Part shown: in pieces, positions 32,036 through 42,069 of the stretch
How the letters are laid out: the number at the start of each line of letters is the position of its first letter
Numbering within the stretch: the first letter of the stretch is position 1
Notes under the pieces: generated by a model
What the model was told of the DNA's origin: nothing
Databases searched by the model: none
Seen by the model: the letters and a program-made list of their open reading frames with translations, nothing else
Program-made: the position numbers and the translations under genes
Source: Eutreptiella sp. 'Long Island Sound 2002'
Taxonomy: Eukaryota > Euglenozoa > Euglenophyceae > Eutreptiales > Eutreptiaceae
Assembly: GCA_964036045.1 (NCBI GenBank)
Contig: OZ038381.1
Location: 147,011,596 to 147,075,595, forward strand
Reading direction: 5' to 3'
DNA: 64,000 nucleotides

Positions 32036-35000
32036 TTACTCCTTCGCGCGGCTGCGCTGTGCGGCCGACAAATTCATTGAGAAGGCCGCCAACCCGACAC
32101 CAGTCTTCTTTGCCTATAAACATACAAACAAAAAGCAGTGAATGTATAATGTTGGTGTGCAATGTAAGATTCCAAGCGAAATTTCGAATGGAATCGTCTG
32201 AAAAAACCAAAATGTTATGTAGCCAAACGAAATTTCGAATGCATACGATATAATGTCGGATACAATAGCAATAGACCGATATACCTTCTTAGCCTTCTCC
32301 TTCTCTTTCCGTTGTTCCTCAGCAGCACGCTTCTTTGTTTCGGCTTCCTCTTTTTTCTTCCGTGCGGCCTCCTGCTTCGCCAGCTTTGCATCTTCTTTCT
32401 CCTTCCTCTCGCGTTCCTTTTTGGCTTTCTCCTCATCCTTAGATTTCTTTGCTGCTTCTGCGACTTCCTTTTGTTTCTTTGAAATGTTCGGATCGTGTGA
32501 CGCCTTGGGCTTTGCTGCTGGCTTCTTTGGCGAAGTGTCTTCCTCTTCCTCCTTGTCCTCTGCAACATGCAAATGAAGATAGTACAATAGACGCAAACGA
32601 CTATGCAGAAGCCACTGGGAAGGGGAATACCTTCGGACTCCTCTTCTTCGTCACTTTCCTCGGATGGATGTCCTGTCATCGGGCGTTGTGCAATGACGGC
32701 CCAAGGAATGTTCTCCATACTGTCCTCCTCTGGTACTGTAACGGCCAATTCATCTGTCAGTTGCTTCACCGAAGTTGCAAGCGAAAGCAACGCCACGCTA
32801 ACAGGATGGTGTAGTCAAACGAACATCTGGGCAGCAAGCAGTGAACTCGACGAGCTCAGCAGTATCCAAAGAGGCCCGGATGACGCGGAATCCCTCGGAA
32901 CATTCCCAGTGCAGAACAGGTTCATCAACAATCCAAACACGTAGATTGAAAGCCCAACAGCGGCTGGATCCCGGACGGTGAAATACTTGGGTAATGATGT
33001 CTGTACAATATAAGGAACATGAAGGACAATGCACTTATTGTGCAGTTGCAACAGGGGAAAGAGACATACCTCTAAATGTTTGTGTCCTAGAATCGCCACC
33101 ACAGACTCCGTCATCTTATATTTCTTTGTGATCATGCCGGTGTTGTACACCGTGATGTTGTATACATGCGGGTCGACAAATTCCTCATCTGACTTGATGA
33201 AGCCAAGTACATTGTAAACGTCCTTCCTGGCACCGTGTACTACAAGAGGAGTCTCGTTCGACAGCGTAGTGTAAATCAAGGAATTCAAACCTCCGGTCCA
33301 ATTCTTAGGTACATCACACACCGCAATCCGGAACTCCAACGTCGAAACATCAGCATGAATGACAGCTCCTGGAGCGCCGTCGAGGACAAAGATGATGTCA
33401 TCGGACTGCGATTCCGTCGCGCCGGGCAGGACAATCCGACTGGGTCGGGACCCTTCAACGGTTGTGATCTACAAAGAAGGCAAGTAATAATATTACGATG
33501 TAAGATACACGATGTACGATAGTGCGCTCTAACCTATTCGAAATTTCGAATGGAAAAAGTATATTTCCATTCGAAATTTCAAATGGAAAAAGACGTCCAT
33601 TCGAAATTTCGAATGGAAATATACGACGACACGCAAATTAGGCAAACACCTGAGGCTTCAATGTAGGGCTCTTCAACGTGTGTACCAGCGCTGCATGGTC
33701 CTCATCGGACCACAGTTTGGACTTCGCAATGACGTGCCACGGGGGCATAGGTTCATTCTCAGTTGGTTGCCATGTGGACTTCGGTCGAACCGCCAAGTCC
33801 CCGATACTCTTCGATGTCCGTAATGTTCTAAGAACACGCTCCCACTGCACACGCGTCCGACAACCGCGTGTACAGCCGTGCCCGGGTGCTGAAAATGCCA
33901 CAAATACAGCCTCTCTTGTTTCAGATCCTTGCATTTCTTCTGCATCAGGGTCGGCGACTTGCCGTACGGCAAGGACTGTACAAAGGGTATGGCGTTTCGG
34001 GATTAGTCACACTTCAAAACGCTACACAAAGAAATAAAACAAACCTGCATATATTTCAGCAATTCATCGAGTTCATCATTGTACAGGCCTTCGTTTGCCT
34101 TGAAGTGGAAGAACACCGGGGCCGTTGCCTCTGACGCGCACAACGAGGCGATGAAATTCACAACCGGTTGTCCACCGCGACGGACTACTTTTGCAATTGG
34201 TCCCCAAGCTTTTACGGCAGTTGCCTGCGGGGTAAAGTAAATGTAATGTAACGGTTCCAGGCGAAATTTTGAATGGAAATTATGAATACGATACATGCAC
34301 ACAGATACATATCCCCGAACTGGTGTCACATGTGTAACCGGACTTCGACGGCATCATGGCAACCATGTGAGAGTGATCAATGTCAGGGAAACATTTTTGA
34401 TCTCGAAGGATAAGTTCCATCCTTTGACGCAGTGTATGCGGAGCTGTGCCTCCTTGCCTTGTATTGTGTTTCCCTGCCAGTATTTCACGTACATTGAGCG
34501 GAGTACCAGCCTTCAATCTTGATTCTCGGAATATGTTGCACCATGATGGGATTGGCACGCCTGAGTGCTCGTGCTCCAGTGCAATCTCCCCGGTGACCTC
34601 GTAGGCGTGTTGGCCGCCCAAAAAAATGACCTTTCCAGCTTCCGGATATGTCAGAATGTCAATCCTCTCCTTCTCGGAAGGCGGTGCCCCGTCGAAGCTC
34701 CTGCGGACATGCTCTTTCTGGTCCATCGTGATGGTCCACGTTTGCCCACATGCTGCAAATCCGCCAACATTGTCGACAATCAGCTGCTTGCGATGAATTT
34801 CACCAACGTATTCAATGTAGTCGTCGGAGTTCACAGTATCCGGGTCAACGTACTGGTGCTTCTCAACTGAAAGTAAAACATACAGCAGTAGTCGCAGAAC
34901 AGATGCATACATCACAGTATTGGCGAAAGGTGCACACCTTTTTTCTTTGCTTTTGAAGGTGCTGACTGTGTGGCCGAGGTTGGTGCACGTTCTGCAGGTG

Positions 35001-35139
35001 GATCAGGGCTCTTTTCCTTCGTTGGACTTGTCTCCGTCACTTCGAGAATCTCGTCATCGCTGGATTCTTTTCCTTCCGTTTTGGGCACTGCCTGAGAGGC
35101 CCTTACCGCTTTGCCCTCGTGCGTGTCCGAGTCGCTCAT
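32036..35139 (-). CDS. Gene G2 of nested transposon (nine exons; ParB/DGQHR-like motif)
   Basis: Best exon model (minus): 35139-34938, 34866-34295, 34224-34045, 33977-33650, 33468-33066, 33000-32821, 32753-32631, 32559-32285, 32113-32036. All junctions are GT-AG and the phases agree, except for one unresolved frame change inside 33977-33650. Introns are 65-180 bp. Order of parts: acidic Ser/Lys-rich N-terminus from ATG 35139; VIFLGGQHAYEVTGEIA followed by GTPLNVREILAGKHN; a middle domain with LYLWHFQHP; DVSTLEFRIAVCDVPKNW; VWIVDEPVLHWECSEGFRV; and a Lys/Glu coiled coil ending LAAFSMNLSAAQRSRAKE. GGQHA resembles the GQHR motif of ParB/DGQHR proteins, so DNA binding or nucleotide use is possible; this is inference from a short motif. 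Paralogue of G1. Confidence 0.65.
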
Positions 35140-35910
35140 CAGACAATGAAACACTGTCCCGCAGATACAAAAAACAAGAAAAACCGAAAATATTGAGACC
35201 GGAAACAAAACGGTACTTCTTTTGTATGATCGCAATACGTATGAATGCAACGCAAAGAATTCGAATGCCATGGACCATCAGCAGAATTACCTATTGACAC
35301 GTTAGCTGAAGTTTTGTTGTTTATCGGGTTTTTTCCATTCGAAATTTCAAATGGAACACCTTCCGTTCGGATTGGTGACATCGGATGGCACACACGTTCG
35401 AGTTGACGATTTTATAATGCATGGTGAACGTGTGTATGTAGCGCTTGGGCAATCTGGACATTATTGGAATTTTTCCATTCGAAATTTCGATTGGAATTTC
35501 TGCAACTCAGATTGGAAATAGTCGAAGCAGGGCACTTCGTATACACAAGGGTAGCACGCAGAAGCACAGCAAAGAAACATCAAAGTCCGATTTTAAATTA
35601 TGAAAAGCATTTGTTTTCCGTAGGTAGGAGCCGGAGAATCTATTACACAACAGTGGAATTGTGTTGCCTTCAGTGACACTCACCTTCGTCAGCAATCACC
35701 CTGTGTGCAGATAGCATGCTTGTCCCTGTTGTTTCAGCATATGTCGTACAGCACGTGCGCAAGGCGTACACAGGCAAACATCTCTGTCCATTCGAAATTT
35801 CGTTTGGCCCAGATACAATGCACGAAAAGCCAATCAGAACATGGTACTCTGCGTCCGAGTCAATTTGCAGTCTCCAGGCCATCGTCCATCTCAGGGGGTA
35901 GGGGTTCTGC

Positions 35911-38084
35911 TTATGCCATAATAGGTAGGTCGTCATCTGCGGTCATCTCCTCTTCCTCATCGTCCGAAGGCAGGGGATCGTAAATGGAGGGGTCAGGCCT
36001 GCCTAGTGCATGTGGTTCCCTGTGTTGTGGTCGATCAGGTGGATCAGGTGGAGGAGGAGCTTCCGGTAACTATCTCGTGTGCCGTGCAACGTATGGTGCA
36101 ACCCGCGCTGGAGGTATGACACGCCGAATTGGGCCCACACGTCTTAGTATTTGTCCCAATTGGTAATGATACCTGTCCACTTCTCGTGTTGTCGTGCGGG
36201 GAACACCAGCGTGCGTCAATGTACCGACAGGCAAACGGGAGGTTGTACTGGCAACGATTAGCTTCACTCAGTGTCGTAGACACTGAACATACATCTCTTT
36301 GTTTGCTGTGATGTAGGGAGCTGATCGCCAATCATAGTCCCACTGGGGTTTTGGGGTCACAGTCTTTGCTGAGTGCCACTCAACAAAGAACTGATCCTGG
36401 GAACCAGCAGTTCTGTAGAATCGCTTGACGTTGGTGAGCAGGAAATCTATGAATCGTTGAGGCAGAATCTCACGAGCATGTGGGCTAACCTCTTTAGGTA
36501 AAGGGAGGGCAATGAATAAGGTTGTTCAGACCTGTGAGGTCATTCACTTGTGGATTGTTGTGCATGCTGCGTGTGTATGCACTCAACCTAGCTTCACATG
36601 GCTCCTCGACGTGTAAGACTCCGGGGCACCTCCAGTTCCATTTTGGGGAACAGAGCAGAGCAAGGGAAATGCTTTGCACATATTCGACCTTTGTTGACTC
36701 TGTACCACATAAACTAACGAGTACGGCGAGACTGTACTGCAGGACGGAATGTGCATGGTGACCGGTCTCCAAATCCCTACCCTCCCAATTCGATTTTCTA
36801 AGAGTGTTGCCAATGATGAAGATTGCAGGTGCATACCGACTCAATAGCCTAACCAGACCGCGAATCTTATGGAGTGTCGCGGCATTGCTCACAGACAAAG
36901 GCCTCCGCATCTTTTCCAATGCTTTTAACATTTCGGTGAGAATGTCCTTCACCCTTGGCCACACCAGAACACAACCCCCAATCACTTTTTCCATGTACTG
37001 AACACCACGGTTAGCGGGATCATCTCCTGTCATGTGGGGAATGGAACTGAGCAATTGACTTATTATCGGAAAAAACTTTCTCCAAATTAGTGTCAGAGTG
37101 TACTTGTATGGATGCCCAGCACCATAGAGAAGGGGGACATCCTTCAGCCAAAAGCGAACATTGCATGTATGATAGTCTCGCCCATACAGAAAGCGCATTA
37201 TGCGCCCGTAGATCTTCATGTCTACCAAAAGCGGCATTGTGTGTCCCGTGCGCTGCTGAATCTTCCGCATCTCCGTGAGCAACTGAAAAAGCTCAGCATG
37301 TGTTCCAGACCTGCTTTCCGATACAGCCAGTGGCTTGCACCGTAGAGGTTTAAAAACTGGGCGCACAATGTCTAACGGAATACGCAAAAACTCTCGTTTA
37401 ATGTTGCGCAACGTGAAGCGAATGCCCTGCAACAAATTTGGGACAGATTGCTGCACCAGTGTAGCGGTACTGTTCACCGATAATCGCACAGCCGCAATAT
37501 GCTTATGTCCTACGAACATTGGCAACCGTCTTCTGGTAAGCACAACCATGATTACTGATAGGTCTGCGCTGACATTGCTTCTCATAGGGTTCGTCAGGAA
37601 CTGGCGAGAAAACATATTGTCTGCCCACATCGCATGCTGTGTGTGTCCCAGCTCCTCCCATCTCTGCAGTGTCATGTCCTCAGCCCGTTTTTCCAATGAC
37701 GGCAGATGACTCTGTGCCATTCCAGCAGCTGACAGAACCCTTCTTGCCGCCTTGCTTTTTGACAGTGAAAACTCTGTTGTACGCTTCGCGCACGGCAATG
37801 AGCGAACGTGAAAGCACCTCCAAATCATAAACAGTGTTTTGGAAAAATGTGTTCAGCCATCGTGGACACTCACCCGTCAGTCCTTGCTTTACTTGCACCA
37901 TCGTCTGGGGGTTCCGTGTCCTGTAATCTGCACGCAGCGCAAGGCAGAATTCGACAAAGGGCAGAGTGACACCACCGGCATCTGCGTCTCTGAGAATTTG
38001 CTTCCCGTCACTGAAATGCCTGCACCGAAGCATTTTGCGTACTTCAGAGGCATGCAGAGATGACTCCGGTGTGCCACGGGTCAT
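35911..38084 (-). pseudogene. Gene E2 of nested transposon, candidate transposase, broken
   Basis: Starts at ATG 38084 (MTRGTPESSLHASEV). The frame changes at an A5 run near 37757, then 444 codons run to a stop at 36494. Homology continues in other frames (HAREILPQRFIDFLLTN; a Pro/Arg-rich region) to an acidic tail, DPLPSDDEEEMTADDD, with stop at 35911. The total span (2.17 kb) equals E1 (2.09 kb). Motifs shared with E1 in order: MWADN (E1 MWMDN), GHTMPLLVDMKIY (E1 GHTMHLLIDCAIHY), PLLYGAGHPYKYT (E1 PLNFGVWHAYKS), HVEEPCEARLS (E1 HVEENNEANLS). The conserved Asp, Asp, His and Glu suggest a DDE-type transposase. At least two lesions indicate inactivity, unless the A5 break is a sequencing error. 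Confidence 0.6.
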
Positions 38085-39041
38085 GAAACAAAGAAAAAAC
38101 TGGTACAGAAGACTAATAGGCACAGTATTGAAACAGCAATATCAAGTCTGAATATCCACCTGTAAACGAGAGTACAACAATTCACCCAATATCAACACAA
38201 CATTGTGTACATTTCCAATATTCCATTCAAAATTTCGAATGGAATATTTTCAATTGTTCGAGTTTTGTTGGAGAAATGTAATCCACGTGCTATCCAATTG
38301 AATCCAGATCATAAAATTTCCATTCGAAATTCCGAATGGAATATTCAAATTCCCTATATTTGTCTTTCTTCGACGACCTGTACATCATTTTCTTTTTTCC
38401 ATTCGAAATTTTGAATGGAAATTTCATTTATCATGAAAGTTCTTCTGCACTGTCATATTCCTTCTATGACAATTTCCACTCGAAATTTCGAATGGAAATT
38501 TATCTCCATGGTCTATGTTGCAATCGATTCTGCTAATGCGGATTGTTCATGCGATGTAACAGAAACATATCATTCACATTGACCCATTGTGTGCACGCTT
38601 TCCATTCTAAATTTCGAATGGAAATTCCAATTTTAACATGCAATTGTACTACTTCATTACTATTATGCTGCCTGTACAATTTCCCATGCGACATTTTTCT
38701 TTGGTTCGCCCAAGGGACATTAAAAAGGTCTTTCTACAGATGTGTACTACTGAAAAACATCAGTTATCTTTGTATGTAAGTGTCCTTACTAAAGTGCCGA
38801 CATCCATGTACATCTTTTACACAAGTACACAGGTTCCGAAGCTTTGTTCTACTTCTTTGAAATCATATTGGTTCTTTGGAGTATTACTAGGTCGGAATGT
38901 TTCATATCTGTTACGGATATGTGCGTATATCATGTTTTTTTCGATTCCACTTTTTACGTCCGAAAAAACAGCTGAAAACACCCTGTTTCGTTTCTTTCCG
39001 TTTTCGTCAAGATTTTCTATTTTTTGGCCTGCTTTTAACCA

Positions 39042-39065
39042 TCGATTTGGGCCGTCTAAGTGTAT
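39042..39065. repeat. Right end of nested transposon: TIR plus TSD TGTAT
   Basis: CGATTTGGGCCGTCTAAG (39043-39060) followed by TGTAT (39061-39065); it mirrors 30881-30904. Confidence 0.8.
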
Positions 39066-41141
39066 TGCAGCCATTCCACACCTGCTGAGATATTGAGCCC
39101 GTGTGGATCACGGTCAGGCACATCTCGTCCACGAGGTAGGGGGTCCCCTTCGTTGCCTTGCCGTAGCAGGTGAGATCTAGGCTCATTAGTGGCGCATCCC
39201 CCCCGTGAGTGCTGGTGATGATGTTCTTGAGCGCATACATGTCGCTTCTATGCCCGTACCACACAAGGGGGATGCCCCTCATCAAAGTGCCTGCGAGGAA
39301 CTGCGGGAGGCGATATGACCAGTAGCGCGGCACCTCGAAAATCGAGAGGTTCATAGGCAGAGCGCTGATTTCCGCAGGCACGGCGACGCCCGCTGATCCA
39401 TCGTACAAGAGGAGTTTCCCCTCACAATAGTCTTTTGGGACGTCAACCTGCGCAACCCCGCCTTCAGCCTTCGATACTTGGGGTATCATGACCGGCTTCG
39501 CCAACATCTCGCAGAGGGATACCAGCATCTCCTTGTCGGAGGTCCACAGCTGTGCTGCTTGCACTGCAGCATACTACGGAAACGGCTCCGACGGGGTCCA
39601 TTCCCAGCTCTTGTGCGGTGTGATGGTTGCAGCAGTCACTGGACGGCAATATTGCCGTGCCCCTGTCATCTCCAGGTCCGTCTCTGAGAAGCGAAAGAAG
39701 GAATGCAATGCACACATCGACAGATCGAGTTGAGCACGGCTGTGAATTTGAACTGCGGATGCATGCCGGGGACAGCAGTGGTGTACGCAGTGCGCAAGGG
39801 GCAGACGCATACTTCTGCTTGGATGGATTCGATGCTGTGACGGATGGTAAAAGTGCCAGTACCAGAACTGCTGAATGCGCACCGTCTTGATAAACTTCGT
39901 GATCCCGGCCACCGTACACTTCGGTGTGGCACAATAGGTGGCCACTTTCTGCAGATTCTCCGGTATCAAGATGGCACAGTACTTGAATGTGGACATCGTC
40001 ACCGGGATCTTGCGCTGCAGCAGGCTGTACAGGGATTGCACGAAGCTGGCGCCGCAGACCTGCACCATTGATGCCAGAGGCCTGAGTTGCTTCGCTACTG
40101 CCTCCTGCGAGTAGATGTGCACAATGGAAGGCGAGCCACAATGTCGTAGCAGCAAGGAGCTCGAAGAAGAACAAAAGCGAGGCACAAATAGGGAACAGTC
40201 AAAGGAAGAATGCATACCGTGGGTCCTGACTTGGCAGCAAAACCGCTCTGGACAATGATGTCTTCGAGGATCTCACCGAGGGAACGAGTGAGATCCGGAT
40301 CGTCATCAAACAATGTTTGCATCAGGCGGCGGACCTCATGGAGATTGTTCATGCTGCCACCGTGTTGAGTGCGATTATGGATACCCGCAAACGCCGACGA
40401 ACTTGTACTGTGGTATTGAAACGGACGATGTCCATGTCGTAATGGGTGACGTGGTTCGGGGCCGTTTTCATCTGCTCGGCGTATGACTTGGCAATCTCGT
40501 CGTTAGCCTCCTTTGCATGCTGTCCTCCAATACACCAGGTACTCCCAGCTGCAAGAAACGTGAAGGCACATCTGGACACAGAAAGCGGGCCACAACTGTA
40601 CACAAGTACCACACGAACACAGCGTTCACACACCTTGATCGTCCCAGCAGAGAAGTACGAGGCGCTCCTTTGGAGGAGTAGCCAGCAAATCGGTCTTCAC
40701 CCCCGTGACCCGTTCTGGGTCAATGTGCCTGGTCTGCCCCATTGTGCATGTCCGATCAATCTTCACGGACGCCGACGGCTGGTTCACTCTCCGCTCCACA
40801 ATGAACTCAACCAACGCCAACTTCGCCATTCGTGCGCCACAATCCTTTGGACGAGTCTTCACAGGCGGATTTGGTGCATCCCCATATTTCTTCTTCTTGT
40901 CCTTTACTTTCTTCGGCGAACCCGTGAGCTGCTCCTGCACCGGTCCAGGCTTCCCAGCGGTTGTGGGCTTCTTGTCTCCGGCGGCGGAATCGGATCCATC
41001 GTCAGACTTATCGTCGGCCTCCGAGGGTTTTGGCCCGGCGTCATTGTCTACGTCAGAATTCCCGCTGACATCGGAATCTTCAGTCTTGGAGCCCTTGGCT
41101 GGTTCGTCGTCCGAACTATCATTGCCGTCGTCCTTTGCCAT
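39061..41141 (-). CDS. Gene G1 of outer transposon, 5' part (ParB/DGQHR-like motif)
   Basis: Exons (minus): 41141-40634, 40548-40385, 40334-40218, 40104-39813, 39683-39061, all with GT-AG junctions and agreeing phases. The exon then meets the nested transposon and resumes at 30880. It begins MAKDDGNDSSDDEPAKGSK, an acidic low-complexity region to about residue 95, then IDPERVTGVKTDLLATPPKE, WCIGGQHAKEANDEIAKSYA, FWYWHFYHPSQHR and LPMNLSIFEVPRYWSYRLPQ. Each aligns with the same-position segment of G2 (GGQHAYEVTGEIA; LYLWHFQHP; STLEFRIAVCDVPKNW). The 50-bp intron 40384-40335 is the shortest inferred. One in-frame TAG (39576-39574, between EPFP and YAAVQ) breaks an otherwise open reading, so this copy is probably dead as well as interrupted. 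Confidence 0.65.
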
Positions 41142-41735
41142 AGAGTGCAGGCACTGGTAAACCAAGGCAAAAGAGGGCATAGAATGCAGTACAACAAACG
41201 AGAATGGTTTTGCACAGCACTACACAACCCCGTGACCCAAAACGGTACATCGACAGCTGAAGCTAAGGCTCTTGTGGTTCAACAGGTGCACTAGCAGTAG
41301 GGAACAGCCTTCTATGAAGACAAATGTGTGGCACAAGGTGCACTGCAGATGGTGAAAATCTGCCAAAACAGGCAGAATTATCAGCAGAAGAAAGCATAAA
41401 AAGGATAATGACATGTGCGGACGTGCACGGTTGAAGAAAAGTAGTTAAACACATTGAACTCATGTGCACGGTGCTCAGTGTAACTGGTACGTGGCATCGG
41501 AGTGGCAATTACCAGCAGAGCACGGGGAACGTATCATCCTGTAGGGAACTTAGGTGTGTAGTCCCACACCGGGTGTACGCACGTTCTAACCCACCTTGTA
41601 TGACGTCTCTTTAGTGCTGTGAAGGGCCATGGGAGGGTTCAAACAACAGGCAGAGGACAGCAGCGGCTTTTTGGCAGGTCTGCGAAATACCATCGCTGAA
41701 AGCGAGTTAAAAAACGCGATATTCCACAGAAAGAA

Positions 41736-41760
41736 AAATCTCGGCGCATTTGCGCTGAAA
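41736..41760. repeat. CTCGGCGC-type palindrome between E1 and G1
   Basis: TCGGCGCATTTGCGCTGA inside AAATC...AAA, in the E1-G1 spacer of the outer element. The rest of the spacer (41142-42069) holds nothing else that I recognise. Confidence 0.8.
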
Positions 41761-42069
41761 ATATACATTCTAGCTGTTCTCGTGTGTCAAATCACTGTTT
41801 TGTTTTCTCGGCTGTGACGTGTGCACGCGCTGCACAGCGGAGGTACCCGTAGCCGGTGCCCGCAGGATCGCACGTACTGTGTGCGTCGTATTTCACGTTC
41901 ACCCAACGGAAAAACATGTTCAACCCGACGTGCGGTATTTCTAACGACCCGGACGGTCCAGTCTTTCATTCGAGCGTCATGAGCACACAACCGCGAAGCA
42001 AAACACGCAGGACACCAGGCCGACGGCACGCTGAAGAATCGCACTAAACGTCGCACAGTACTTCGTACT

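Larger units (their letters stand above)
31281..38626. repeat. Sixteen CCATTCGAAATTTCGAATGG-type palindromes
   Basis: Copies (often extended with TT...AA to 24 bp, some with one or two changes) start at about 31281, 31536, 32170, 32222, 33536, 33565, 33595, 34255, 35333, 35473, 35787, 38220, 38318, 38397, 38472 and 38599. They fall in spacers and introns (32170, 32222 and 34255 lie in introns of G2); none is in a called exon. All are inside the nested element. Confidence 0.9.
30886..39060 (-). mobile_element. Nested CTTAG-ended DNA transposon (8175 bp)
   Basis: The ends CTTAGACGGCCTAAAACG (30886-30903) and, reading inwards from the right, CTTAGACGGCCCAAATCG (39060-39043) match at 16 of 18 bases. 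Flanking 5-mers are CGTAT (30881-30885) and TGTAT (39061-39065), a target duplication with one difference. The element lies inside an exon of gene G1 of the outer element. It carries its own E2 and G2 genes in the same order and orientation and 16 copies of a CCATTCGAAATTTCGAATGG-type palindrome not found outside it. The proteins are clearly related to, but strongly diverged from, those of the host element. Confidence 0.85.

Noticed and set aside
31281-38626. Regularly recurring palindromes as a CRISPR array
   Set aside because: Spacing is irregular (tens of bp to kilobases), the host is eukaryotic and no cas genes exist.
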